Assembly (NCBI GenBank): GCA_922989275.2
Contig: OV277864.1
Span: 69,320,158 to 69,384,157 of the forward strand
Reading direction: 5' to 3'
DNA: 64,000 bases
Source: Gari tellinella
Lineage: Eukaryota > Mollusca > Bivalvia > Cardiida > Psammobiidae
Under the pieces are notes generated by a model. That model searched no databases and was not told the DNA's origin. It saw only the letters and a list, made by a program, of their open reading frames with translations. The translations under genes and the position numbers were made by a program. Positions 32,860-44,977 of this stretch are shown here, in pieces (position 1 is the first letter of the stretch; each line of letters begins with the position of its first letter).

Positions 32860-34900
32860 AAGCCGATCCTTATTGAATAGACATCTTTCTAACAAGAGTA
32901 GCGAGGAGGCTGGGCCATCATGTACAAGAAGGAAGGAAACTCTCGACTATTTTGACCTTGACGTAATAAAGAGAGCAGTGTTCAAAATGCATGAGGAAAA
33001 ACAATATGTGACTATAAGATCCTTGAAAAACTATTTATCAGAACATCATCAAATAAATGTGACAAAATTTGTTATGGAAAGCTTTGCATAAGTTAAAATT
33101 AAGTTCGGGAGATTGGAAAACAACAGAATGGGTATGACAGAGCGGAAAGATATTGTACATTGAAATAATTATCTTTTGCGCACAATAATATGCTTATATG
33201 GCGCCATATACAGTTATAAAGCGAACTACAAGTCACAATATGATCTGTTATCGTTGACTATACCAAATAAAACATCCTCATCTCTAACATGTACAGTAAA
33301 ACCTGTTTAAGTAACCACTCAATAAAGAAGCATAGATATTTAAATATGGTTTCACTTAATACATGACAAACGTAATGCAGAAAGCTCACGTTGGAGTTAT
33401 ATGCATTAGTTTTGTCCTGCATGAAACTGTCATCCATATTCAATGCAGCCTATGAATCTTCTTTTAAGTGTCCGCCCACGGGTTTTCTTTACGCCAAGAT
33501 GCAGCGTGTCCATAAATACAATGTAATCTGTGAGTTTGGTTAAAACCGTACCGTGACAACATCGTATATAGCTCACATTTGATAGTTAAGAATTAAGAAT
33601 TAACACTATCATTATTAAATACTGACATATTAGTATTATATCAACGTCAAATGCATTATTATAGGTGTCATCAATATAATAATTGCATAATAATATAATT
33701 GATGCTTGTCAATGCATCTGCACGACCTAATCGAGGTCATATAGTTTGTGCCCTGCCTATACATCGTTGGTCATGTGTGAAACAGTTCAAGGTAATTTAG
33801 AGGTCAAGATCACACCAGGGGTTGGGGCAGAGTTTATCACAAATTGATCTTATTTACTCTTGAATTGCATACCTCTACCCAAAATAAACGCAGAGAAGTG
33901 TAGTCCATGTGCATTTAGATGCGTTTGTCCGACTAACCGAGATGTCGAGCCATGCCTTCTCTGCGTGAGTTTGAATCCCTACCAATCATCCATTATTAAT
34001 TCGTCAATCACAATTCCATATTTCAATCACGCATCTAACCAATATAATTTAATTGTCAATCATCTGTCCATCAATCAATCCATAAAGTCATCAATTCATT
34101 CATTCATTCGACCATCTATCAATCTATCCATCCATTTATCAACTTATCTATCACATAATAATATACAATACTTATATAGATTTGGCTTTACTTGCAGAGA
34201 AAGCGTGAAAGCGGTTCTGCTATAATATATTTGGATGAGACCTGAGAGAACACTCATGCACCATGTTACCAAAAAGCACTGGCATTTGCCTGGCAGGACT
34301 TTACCTAAAGTGCCACTCAACAAAGGCGAATGTCTGGTTACTTTACATGCTGGTGGTAAGGAAACAGGTTTTTACCTAAATGCGAGCTTGTGTTTAAATC
34401 AAAAAGAATATATGGTCGCGACAACCATACAGAGACGAATGGTGTTATTTTTGAAGACTGGATAAATAATCAACTAATTCAAAATCTCCCTGCCGACAGA
34501 ACAGTCGTAATGGACAATGCCAGTTACCACAGTGCACGGGTTGTCGGCTCATCTCTACCAACAACAATCACGCGAAAAGGTGCCATGCAGAACTGGCTGT
34601 TATCTAGAGCAATCCTATCAATGTGATATAACTCCAATATAATTAATATGGGGTGATTTGAAATCTTACATTGCACAAAACAATTCGAATTATACAATCA
34701 AAGACATTCGTTTATAAGTTCATGAAAGTTTCGAAAAAATCACAAAAGAAAAGTGGGGAAAAGGCATGTTTACACGTGGAGAGTAGAATAGAAAACGTGC
34801 ACTGGAAGACAGATAACGTTAAAGACGAAATTGCCAAATTGTAAATGATTTTGAAGATTTGTATGACAGTGATGAGGATCTCAAAGATAACGTTTAAAAT
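32860..34900 (+). pseudogene. DDE_3 (IS630/Tc1-mariner-type) transposase, decayed and interrupted
   Basis: The N-terminal part, RRKETLDYFDLDVIKRAV to MTERKDIVH (32920-33165), is a helix-turn-helix region. After an unrelated ~1.03-kb insert (about 33178-34200) come YLDET (first Asp, ~34212), LHAGGKETGF, FEDWI, VVMDNASYHS (second Asp, ~34512) and a remnant of the PIELIW block, WGDLKSYIAQNNSNYT (~34650-34700), then DLYDSDEDLKD. Stops and frameshifts are present in both halves. The order of three catalytic blocks fits a DD-D/E enzyme that cuts and joins transposon ends. I do not see its TIRs. Confidence 0.75.
33178..34200. other. Insert within the transposase pseudogene
   Basis: AT-rich, with ATCAATC/ATCCATC simple repeats (34060-34150). 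At 33890-33985 GTGAGTTTGAATCCC resembles a tRNA B box (one mismatch), hinting at a decayed tRNA-derived SINE, but no clear A box precedes it. Confidence 0.4.
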
Positions 34901-35177
34901 ATATTTATTATAATTATGTCAACGTAAACTACGTTATTCTTTTTATGTCTTACCAATTTACTGTAAGTATATCGTCTGGTAAGAAAATGCCTTTTTGTGG
35001 GTTATTTTCCTTCATATTTACAGTTTGGATTCTGATAAGACGCCGAATTGCCCGGAGTCTGATCAGGATCAAAACTGTTTTGCAAACTATCGTATGCTCG
35101 CTTTACCCTTATCATGCTATATGTTCGTCTGCTTCAACTATATCGTCTGCAAAAAAAATGTTAAGCTTTTTAAATCT

Positions 35178-35262
35178 GTAGAAAGGCTGCAAACAGTTCG
35201 GATCTAGATTAGAAGCCGCCTTATGCAGCGTCTAATCTGGATACAAACTGTTTGAAAAATCT
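35178..35262. repeat. Palindrome CAAACAGTTCGGATCTAGATTAGA family
   Basis: CAAACAGTT(T)GGATC and its complement flank a short variable centre. The same core occurs at about 12115, 36550, 43525, 46110, 46450, 47380 and 50105, and in the hairpin of MITE C. These are likely stem remnants of one MITE superfamily. Confidence 0.6.
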
Positions 35263-35389
35263 TACCAAGTCGTGCTAAGTACAACAGGTGTTAAAATACG
35301 TTTAATGTACCCCAGCGACGGCCTCATTCAGTTCGTTGTAAGATACTATGGTATACGGTAGATTAATGGTAAAGCGTTATCGATGGGTG

Positions 35390-35560
35390 AAATAGGCTGT
35401 TGAACAACTTGAAATCACCCTTCGGAAAACTGTCCTTTGCAAGTGTAAACTTTACATACAAGTTATGAACAAAACTATTTAATTATTGAGAGAAAAAAAT
35501 GCCCTTTTTGTCAGAGTTGGTATATGTATACCATATTCTTATGCTAACTTTGAGTTATTG
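35390..35560 (-). repeat. Dispersed repeat, mate of 25845-25985
   Basis: Inverted match: CTTCGGAAAACTGTCCTTTG, GTAAACTTTACATACAAGTTATGAAC and TGCCCTTTTTGTCAGA. Confidence 0.55.
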
Positions 35561-35764
35561 CCGTTGATTAATTGTGAAGATAATTGAAAATTATCGTGTT
35601 TTTTAACTGCAAACGGCCTATAGATTTGGCCTCATTTGCCTCACTCAGCTTGCTCGTCTTGATCAGAGTTAACATGCCCGCTTTTTCTTGTCGTCCCACC
35701 ACCAGGTTTCCCGTTTCAATTGCTTGTTCTTAGAGAGACCACATACATTTGAACGTTTCTGGTT

Positions 35765-36060
35765 TGATTGATATCGTTGTCGGATTGATATCGACCCGCC
35801 ATCGAACATGTATCGGACCGATATCAAAATAGATATCAATTTGATATCAAACCGATATAATGTCAGCTGATGATTGATTTGTCAAAGGTTTGTCATGAGA
35901 AATACTGATCAAATGTCGACATCTGTCTGATGATCCGATTTATATTGGATTGTCAAAAAAAACTTATCAAATGCAGACATGTGTCCAATGATCGGATTGC
36001 CGGATATCGGATTGTTATCTAAAACGACCGATCAAATGCTGATATCCATCCGATATTGGT
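35765..36060. repeat. GATATC / CCGATAT-rich stretch
   Basis: Many CGGATTGATATCG, CCGATATC and GATCAAATGC words recur with loose spacing, and three GATCAAATG(C/T)(C/A)GA(C/T)AT units are evident. Non-coding. It ends where the RTE remnant starts. Confidence 0.5.
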
Positions 36061-36061
36061 G

Positions 36062-37660
36062 TGCTAACTGAGTTATGCTTGAATGTAGCATGGTACTCTT
36101 TAGCCATAGCTGGATCCCTGAGTTTCCAGGTGCGGATACGTGGAGTTAAGTTGCGCTTTTTGTCTTCGGTAAGCTGATTTTGAAATCACAAACAGGCACG
36201 TTGTGTTGTTAGGCGCATTCTTCACTTGGGATAACCTTGCCGTTGTAGACTGCTGTGCGAAAACTCTTACGGTAGAGTATATACCGTATAAGTGGTTTTT
36301 TTCGCGAGAAGGAAATTTTCGCTATTTTCGCGTGTGCATCAAACTCGCGTAAACTTAATCCGCCAAATATTCCTACCTTTCTCTAGGCCTATTTCATTTT
36401 CTGCAGCAAAGTCCGCTCGAGGCAGTTTGTCGTAAAAAAAAGACCAAAAACACAATTTCTTCGTTCCCGTGTTCTTATTCCGGACCAGGCCTATACCCAC
36501 GTTCAATTTAATGCATTTTTTATGAAAGAGATCTAAAGACGGATGTCAAACAATTTGGATCCAGATTTGTCGTGGTTTTTGGTGCCTAATCTTTACTCAA
36601 ACTGTTTGCCAATGCCAATCAAGTTGTGATAGGCAGACAAAGGGTTAATCGCTTTTACAGTTTGACCTATGTTACTCACTCGTAAATGACACCTCGTCTG
36701 CTTGCAATTAAAAGGCAACGTTCTCCATTGTCAACACGTATATACAGGTAAATCGAGTGTGAAAAGTTTTGGATACTTGAGAGACATTGATTTACCCGGC
36801 GTCTCATTTGTACACAGTGGTGACTTTCTGCCGCCTCAGTTCATTACGGAGGGAAGACGGAAATTGCATCCGATCATATTGTAAACAAGTGCGCCATATA
36901 CCGGCACTTTATGAAGGGAAGATAGATATCCGTCGCCGTGAATGTTTAAATAAAACGGTAAAATAAAATATGCTTAAATATCATAACCGCGAAAAATAGA
37001 TTTTCAATAAACGTTTGCGCGAAAAATTAATACGCTAAAAATTCATTTAGGGTTGAATCGCTAAATTTGCGTCTCGCGTAAAAAACCACTTATACGGTAG
37101 TCAATCTGAGGCTTGTAATTGCCAGAGCAGTAAGTAACTAGGTGGGATTCTCCTTTGGTAAAACGAGTGTTGCCAATGACCAGATTGATAGCAACGGCAA
37201 ATTCTAACAGCCTCTCTCCTTCATCGCTTCGTACACCAAAACCTCTGCCTCCATGGACTTCCTCAAAGTCACAGCCTTCAGATCTCACGTGTCCATTCCA
37301 ATCACCAAGCGGAATGAGGACCTTAGAGCTAGGGATCTTGGAGACTGCTTTCTGGAGTTGGTCGGAGAAGTGGTCCTTCTCATCTTCCAACAGTCCTACC
37401 TGTGGGGTATACACTGATATAAAGGTGAAGACCATCTTGCCTATGATTAGTCTGGGCAGGATAATTTTGTCCGAGGTGCGCTGGGCATCAAACACTTTGT
37501 CCACCCATTTCTTTGTCAGTATGATCCCAGTGTTTCCACTACCTCGGCACTTTACCTCTTCAGTGAGCCAACATTCCAAGTGGCTGCCCTGAACTTGGTT
37601 CTTACTGAGTCAGCCAAACCCGAGATACTACCAACCTGCCTACGTGACCGGCTGGTAATG
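36062..37660 (-). pseudogene. RTE-like LINE, APE endonuclease region, split by a MITE
   Basis: On the minus strand: SVRTKFRAATWNVGSL (endonuclease start, ~37620), an internal deletion, SGNTGIILTKKWVDKVF, VLIPLGDWNGHV, RSDEGERLLEFAVAINLVIGN and QIDY at ~37100. It then resumes beyond the MITE with LYRKSFRTAVYNGKVIPS and (after stops) LTPRIRTWKLRDPAM at ~36100. Removing the MITE with one TA joins QIDY to ILYRK in frame. No RT core remains. The open frame 37061-37579 is part of this. Confidence 0.8.
36284..37097. mobile_element. 814-bp Tc1/mariner-type MITE
   Basis: The inverted ends CCGTATAAGTGGTTTTTT(T)CGCGAG flank 814 bp, with TA duplicated at 36282-36283 and 37098-37099. It lies inside the RTE endonuclease frame. 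The interior is AT-rich, has CGCGAAAA words near both ends and no transposase; the frame 36702-36884 is not recognisable. Confidence 0.85.
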
Positions 37661-38434
37661 CCTAACGCTACGTGTGAATATCGTCTAGCCATGAAGTGGT
37701 GTTTTACAGGACCGCCTGTCCTAGCTGTCGTCCCAACTCGTATTTACGGTGTCAGAGAAAACCGCCGTTTGCACACTTGGGCCTTGTGCCTTGCCGTTGT
37801 CCATACATAGAGGGATCATCCGCTAAACCACGACTACAAACACAAGGTCATCGATTTGTAAATGGCTGCTGCGTAGCACTGTCTCCGTGGTTGTGACAGT
37901 CCCAAAATAAAGTTTACAGTCAAAGACCGACCGAGACTACTATTAACCCATAGTTTGGGGTAGATGATATTATATTCGGAGATTTCCTTCTCTTAGAGAG
38001 GTTGTCAGCCAAGGATAAAAGAGTCCACTCTACCCATGCCCTTTTAGTTTAGCTTAGGGCCTCGCGGTGCCCAGTTACCGTGTGTTGTCGCGGGAAGACA
38101 TTACATAGGTCTTGCTGTGGAGAGGCTATATGCTATTATACTAGCAGGAGAGACTTACACACTCGGCTCTCTGTTCACTGTACTAGACAGCTAGCCAGCC
38201 GTGAGGGCTGAAAGCGAGCACACAGACGCCACACCAAACACACAAGACGCATCACACAACATTTAGCACACGAATATATAGATAAAATTTACCTTGGGAC
38301 AAATAGCACTTTGGAATTAATGGAAAATTTGGATGAATGAAATTTGAATAAGCAGAGTTGATTTACATAGAAACAATACGGGAGAAGTTCGGGATCAAAT
38401 GAAACTTGGTTTTATCGAGTAATTTGGATAGATA
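37661..38434. other. Upstream flank of the RTE remnant
   Basis: Possibly 5' UTR of the LINE at 36062-37660; otherwise nothing recognisable. Confidence 0.3.
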
Positions 38435-38735
38435 GATAAATGGATGAGTTGGGTTTTACGCCACTGTGACACTGAATATGTCATATAGCGCCATTAGTGA
38501 TAGGATGAGATGGTGATGATTGGGGATGGTTTAAGGAAGATGATTTCGGATAATCTCATTCGCTGCGGCGAAGCAGTCAACGGAATCAAAACCACCAGCA
38601 TTTCTTCCTTTTAGTTCTTGGCAGAGGCCGAGGAAATACCGGTAATCTCGTAATCTCGATCAAATCAACAAACCTATCCCCTGTGATAATTAAGCCAAGA
38701 CCCGCGACAAGGTAGGAAAAGTCTCTGTGTGGATT
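38435..38735 (-). mobile_element. Short non-autonomous retroposon (LINE head + LINE tail)
   Basis: On the minus strand the head resembles the start of the LINE 5' UTR (AGAGAC...TTCCTACCTTG and TTAATTATCAC, around 38605-38730). The 3' end has AATCTCATTCGCTG-type wording, then GGCGCTATATGACATATTCAGTG...CCCAACTCATCC and an ATCC/ATCT simple tail, like a Nimb-type 3' end. No coding sequence. Confidence 0.55.
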
Positions 38736-39199
38736 AAGAGAGTTTGGCTACGAGTTTGAACTGTTCTTGTAGCATTTGCCCTGCACTTGTAAGAATGTGA
38801 TGTTGAAGGGAAACGCTCTCGGGAAGTTGGCGATAAGTCCCCTTGAAACTGACTGACATCCCATTACGGTCTTTGCGTCACGGTGAACTAAAAAACCTGA
38901 TCCTTCTTCATAATTTAAAGACATTACCCCAGTACGTTCATTGATCCCCCCATTGTTCTCACTAGGCGTGAAAATACAGGTGAAGCATGAGAAAGTTGTG
39001 CAAGCAACGGCTCAGCCACCTATAGTTTGAATAGAGGCCCATACATACTAGATCACACGGGGGTTTTCAATGGGGTTTTACTAACCAAACTATTAAATAT
39101 TAGGTGCGGGCCTCACATAAAACGCCTGAATGATTTTTCCCCAGACGCTAGCTGAGTAAGTGCTTGCTCTCCATGCTTTGACTCAAACTATCTACGGTG

Positions 39200-39490
39200 C
39201 TAGGTGTTACCACCCAAGCTTGGTCAAGTAATGTCTTTAATTGTCTTACTTCTAGCTATAGTAGATTGTGTTCCTGTTCTGTTAGAATCTGACCAAAGCG
39301 ATTCCATCTCATTTCACATTGGTCCAGTAGGTGTCATGTGTACATTGCCCCTTGAAATATACAATTCCTTCCAACTTCCCAGCATGTCTAAAGGTTCTAA
39401 CATTCCAAGTGCCGACAGTCATTTAGTCCGTTCCATGCGTTTTGTAGGTACCTATAACATACCATCTCCTTATGAACGACGGCAGGTTCC
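39200..39490 (-). pseudogene. RTE-like endonuclease fragment
   Basis: The minus strand reads TVGTWNVRTFRHAGKLEGI near 39370-39420, the opening of an RTE-type APE endonuclease, followed by stop-ridden sequence with weak similarity. The plus-strand frame 39204-39527 is its shadow. Confidence 0.55.
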
Positions 39491-39999
39491 ACCATTGTTT
39501 TGCCGGGACTTCAACCTGCAAAACTAAAGCATTTCTTTGTCATGATCATAAAGAAATTTCTATAGTACAATAAAGCTTAGCGGAGCACATCCATCTACAA
39601 GCCGTGATCCACACGTACTTATGGTTCGCCTTGGTACTAAACCCGAAGATAGTTATGAACACTTTGATCTGTAAGTTTCAAAACCACGTCCATTTGGAAA
39701 ATATTACTACAGAACAATGAAGACAGCGTATCTATACATATAGTAAGGAGCACAGTAAAGCAGAATGTTATCTTGAGGCCTAATGAAACTCGGAACATTA
39801 GAACAACAGATGACAGGTCAATTGTCCTAGTGTGAACGTCATGATGCACGAGACTGAAGATACCAACACCCAGCCTCTAATGTATAGACTCGGACATAAA
39901 CTGTAACTATTACAGCAATCAAAATCTAAGTATTACTCGCTCAAACATCATATCAAATACCATTTGCATACCGCCCAGAGTCAATCTGCGTGAACTCCC

Positions 40000-40550
40000 C
40001 AGAAGCCTCCCTACCTTGTCGTGGTTATGTGACTTGTCAAAGGGAATTATTTCTGTTTATTAGACCGAGATATCCCCTCTGGCAACAAATAAAAGGAATG
40101 CATGTCAATCGTTTGATCCCATGCACTGCTTTGCAATAAAGGAGATTAGCGGGAATCATTTTCCTGAAATCATCGTCTCATTTCACCAGCCCTCTTCAAT
40201 TATCGTTTCTTGATCTGTATGACCTATTGTGTCGCAGTGCCGTAAAATCCAACTTATCCGTCCATTCTGTATGAATTATCACCTGTGTTGATATATTACC
40301 TAAGGTGAATATGCGAAGATAATAAGCATATATTTTCTCCAGAGACCTTCCTACTTTGCCGCAGTTATGGGGCTTAATTGCCATGGGGAAGAACCGTCAG
40401 GAAGGCAGGTCGGTGAGTGTATCCCATGCGCTGCTTAGCAACGAATGAGATAAGCCGAAACCATCTTCCTGAAGTCATCATCATCCCTCATCATCCACTG
40501 GCGCTTTATGACCTATTTTGTGTCGCAGTGCTGTAAAACCCAACTCTTCT
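40000..40550 (+). mobile_element. Short retroposon copies (LINE head + tail)
   Basis: Two heads in succession (about 40000-40150 and 40330-40450, with CTTCCTAC and GCCGCAGTTATGGGGCTTAATTG), then CATCATCCACTGGCGC and ATGACCTATTTTGTGTCGCAGTG followed by TAAAACCCAACTC at 40500-40545. Same family as 38435-38735, opposite strand. Confidence 0.5.
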
Positions 40551-40614
40551 ATTATAACTTATAATATAAGGGAAACATTGGAAAACGTAATATCAAAGAA
40601 ACATAGGATGGACT

Positions 40615-40880
40615 TGGTATAGGATGAATGGATAGATGGATGGATGAGTTAGAGTTAACGGCACTGCGACACAGAATATGTGATATACATGTAGCACCAA
40701 TGAATGAGGAGGCATAATGAGATTAGATGATGATGATGATTTAAAAAAGATGAGTATGGCTTATCTCATTCGTCACAAAGCGGCACATGAGATCAAAACC
40801 ACTGACTTTCATTTTAGTTCTTGGCAGAAGGGATAATAAAAACTATCTTTGTCAAATAAAGAAGCATCCGCAATGAAAAT
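40615..40880 (-). mobile_element. Short retroposon copy
   Basis: Tail GGATGGATGAGTTAGAGTTAACGGCACTGCGACAC on the left, GATGATGATGATT in the middle, and CATTTTAGTTCTTGGCAGA of the LINE-like head on the right, cut short. Confidence 0.5.
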
Positions 40881-41399
40881 TAAAGACATTTCCTCAGTCC
40901 TTTAGTTTAGACATATTTTATTTCATAATATATACAACCTTTATGAACAATACGACAAGGATATATATTAGGAAGAGAACGAAAGCAAACGTTTATTTGG
41001 TTCTTCTCCTCAGTCCTTTGATGGACCCCCCCCCCCCCCTCCCTCCCCACCACATTGTTCTCTTCTCGATAGGCTTAAAGGTAACTGTAAAAGCTTGTAG
41101 CATATAAGCTATATCAATCTCAGTTTACCTGATGAGGTCCAGACATACTCATACTAAAGAGGTTTTCAATGTTATTTCTAACCAAATTATCTAATATCAA
41201 CATCGAGTCTCACGTGAGACGCTTCAATTGTTCTTTGCTATAGGTATGTACACACGACGCATGCTTTTTGACAGTGAACTGCCTGACTAGGCGGTATCAC
41301 CGAAAGTAGGTCAAGAAATGTCTTTAAGCCCCCAGAACCGCGTCGAGGTAGGAAGGTCTCTGGAGCTTAATGGACGAAGTCCTTGTTGAGCTTAGACAG

Positions 41400-43900
41400 T
41401 CTGTAGGCGAGTACTACCACCTATGGTTGATTTAGTTTTACTGTAAGGCCGCATTTAGAACAATTTTTCACATAAAGACGAATCGTTTTCCTTATATCTA
41501 GATTAAGCCGTTACTGAGAAAGTAAGAACGAATGTTAAGCGTTTTGTGTCATCTGTTGTTAATGTGATAAAGAGCTTTAAATTCGTGTGTTTATGTACAC
41601 AGCATATGAACATTTCGTCACTCTGTATGTTCGCAAAACATCAATTGAGCATATCTATCTGATATTGATAACAACATTCACATATATATATCTACAAATG
41701 CCCTATATGTAATTCTGTTCACAATTTCAAAATTTCTCTATGCAATCTGCATTACAACATACCAGATTCTGGCTGGCACTGGTTTAATATAACAAAACCT
41801 AAAATATGAAACGGTGGTGCGTTACCTTAGGTGACTCCCCATCACATGATGACTGATCAGGGCCTTATTGCAAACAGTATACGTGCCTTTTTTTGAGTTA
41901 CAGGTAATGATGTTTTCAAAAATGCACTTACATACATTGTATTACAATTTACAAATATTAAAAACGGCATAACATTACCTTAACATCAAATTACAGCATT
42001 GTCTAAACCTAATAGATCTAGATCTATATCATAAATTTCATTCAATTCTCAAACTAGAAACGATTAGCGAAAAAAATTGTATTATATATTTCTAGCACTT
42101 ATTTATTCTTACTGTTTGTTTGACCAAGAAGTACTGACATCTGTCAGTACTTCGTGGTTTGACTGTAACTCGTTCATTATTTCTTCTATAGTTTTAGCTT
42201 AAACATTGGTTTATCCAACTACCCTACATGTTAGGCCATGCACACACTTTACTGCACTCTGTGTACTGCTATAAAGTCTTAAGGTTTCGAACACTTTCCT
42301 TTCTGGATTTAGGGTTCACGACTTCGATTAAAAGAACACCGGCACAAAGTACATGTTTTCACGTGCAAATGGCGCATATTGAAATAGGTTGTGCAAATGT
42401 AACACTAAAACAACTTGAAAGAATCATCATCTACAATTATCTCAAGCTATATCATTATGAAGAGTTTTTGACCGAAATAAAAGAGCAGAACTCTAGTGTT
42501 GCTTTGCTTTTCATCCTTCTTATTTTCTTTTATACTCGTACTCCTATGTAAATGGCCATATTTACATTTGATTGCTTAACAGATTTTATTATTATCAGGT
42601 ATCAGGATGCAGTGTAAAATTGGGCACAGTCAAACTTGTTTGCAGCTGCCTTTCAAAGGATGTTTTCAGTCATTAACAAATATGGCGGTTCAATGCGGGG
42701 CAAGAATAAAGCGGAAAACAGATGTAAAACCTTTCTGCTTTACATCTGTCAAGCATTAAGCTGACAAACGTGATCTGTGAAGAACCATGTACTTCGTCAG
42801 CGACTTAACACAGGTTTGACTGTATATTCTTTTACAGTCTATAACATGAAAACAAGACCAGATACAGTGTAGACCAAGATCAGAAATCATGCTGAAAAAT
42901 CTTAATGATCTGGTTCTACCTTGTTTGCAGTGATATTGAACAATACATACATACTCAAATGTTTCATGTAGTGTAGAATTAGGACACATGATGACTGATC
43001 AGGGACTTATTGCCAACCATATACATGTCTTCTTTTGTGCTAGTTTTATAGCTGCTATGTTTGCTGTAAAATCCTTCTCCGCAAATTTAAAATAAATACA
43101 TTGTAAATAAAGAGAGAAAGAGAAACCAAATATAACTGTCTATATAATTATTGCAAAATAGGACATTCCTCACTTTCACAGGAAATCAATGGGGTGTTGC
43201 TGACAGTATTGTTACATGTATGACTTAAATAGCAAACGATATGAGCATATCTTTGTGGATTTGAGTGGCATAACAATGCAGATTGTTTCTATTTTTGTAG
43301 GCACATACTAAAAAGAGATATCGAATGACAAAGGTTTAATTTCATTTGTTTCAGGTATACCAACTGGGCGATAAAACTCTTTTGTTGGTAAAATTCTTAA
43401 ACCTGGGCTCTCTATTTGCTAATTGTTTTTGTGCAAATTGCCATTTTCGATGTGCTAGATATCGCCGCGGGGGACGTCAATACATAACAAATAACATTTT
43501 GTTTGCTAAGCACGACTTTGACTTGTATTTGCAAACAGTTCGGATTCTGATGAGACGCCGAGCAATTCTGTTTTCGTCAAGACCCAAACTGTTGGTACTC
43601 GTATTGATGTTTCTCCGGTTAAAGTAAGTTAAAGCTGGACTTTTATAATTGTGCAGATGACAACTTTGAAGCGGGCGATATTCCAGTAGCCGAACGGTTA
43701 ACGTTTGATAATAATACTGAAAGTCTATATTATCGGTATGTCACAGGTGACTTCAGTCCACCTTAGATTATTTCACTGTGAAAGATTCCAATGTCTGCCG
43801 AACTTTAGATTCGAAAAAATCTTCATTCGACCTTGACAGGTTCCGATGTCTGCTGTACTAAAGATTTCAAACTGCTTAACACATTCAGAAATGTTTACTT
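41400..43900. other. Mostly unannotated stretch
   Basis: No supported gene. A 15-bp-stem palindrome around AAGTACTGACATCTGTCAGTACTT lies at about 42128. The frames 42228-42551 and 43346-43627 have no similarity I recognise, and the latter includes the CAAACAGTTCGGATTC palindrome core. Confidence 0.35.
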
Positions 43901-43904
43901 GTCT

Positions 43905-44120
43905 TAACTGCATATAATGTACATGTGAAGAGTAAACTTGTCCTGTGCAACCAGTGTAGATCCTGATCAGAGGGCTCCTGTGGGAGTCCTCTGATCAGGG
44001 TCTGCACTATTTGTCATTTAGCACTATTGATTGTTAAATCCAACCCTAAATAATCAAAATGGATTAAAAATTAGTTAAAAATGGAAATTTCCATTTAAAG
44101 TTTCAGGCGTGAATGACTTA
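43905..44120 (+). mobile_element. Diverged MITE C copy
   Basis: GTACATGTGAAGAGTAAACTTGTCC, the hairpin GATCAGAGGGCTCC/GGAGTCCTCTGATC, then AATGGAAATTTCCATTTAAAGTTTCAGG. A shorter relative of the hairpin lies at 44310-44385. Confidence 0.6.
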
Positions 44121-44977
44121 ACCGAATTTATAAAAATAGCATGCTTTTAAACAGACAGACACCGGAAAAATTATTGTCCGCAGAAAATGTGTAATACCCT
44201 GTTTTCTCCAAAACTGCGTAATATTAAAGCCGCAAAAAAATTCATGTATACTAAACTTGAAGTTTAACGCTTTCAACACCATCGACCTGTTTAAAATATA
44301 CTCATTATATGAGCGAACAATGTAGACCCAGATCAGAGGGCTTCCATAGGAACACTCTGACCAGGTTCTACACTGTTTGCTAACTAAGAGCAGTATTTAA
44401 AAACTACCCCGAATTCAAAGTAAACTGGTTTTGTGTTTTGGTAATAAAAAAGAATCCACGATGGAACTTAATAACCCACAAGAGTTACTCAGCGTTGAAA
44501 GTGATAACTTTATGTTCCCATGCTGTATAAATTTCTTATATCTATGTTTTATACTTTTTACACTAGGCACAGTCAATATCACTGGGGGCCAACGGAGTAT
44601 CACGAGGGTCGTTTCGCCCAGAAGTCCCGTATACAGAGTATAGAAAATATGTATACGTTATCAAACGAAGTACATTGTATATGTAAATGATACCCGAGTT
44701 TATTTTTTTGGGGGGGGGGGGGGGGGGCTTCTGTGCGAAACGGGTCGTCGTGATACTTCGTTGGCCTCCAGTGAATATTGTGTTAAGCGATCATTCAGAG
44801 ACGTAGTGTAGGGACGACATGTGACTGCTAAAATAGGAAATAAACCGCATGTAGAAGCTCTTAAAGGATTTTGCTGAATTATGTGTATTCTGTACTGAGC
44901 AGTCACGTGCATTAGCCCATTCACCCCGAAACCTTTAGCGGACAATTCCAATTTCAAAATAAGTCTAGTCCAATTTT

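Noticed and set aside
36702..36884. 60-residue frame inside the 814-bp MITE as a transposase
   Set aside because: Too short and without DDE or helix-turn-helix motifs.
39204..39527. 107-residue plus-strand frame as a gene
   Set aside because: The minus strand shows an RTE endonuclease opening (GTWNVRT) in the same place; the plus frame is its shadow.
44707..44728. Long G-run, and C-runs at 9550, 9587, 29901 and 41028, as functional G-quadruplex loci
   Set aside because: Plain homopolymers of uncertain length; slippage or assembly error is as likely.
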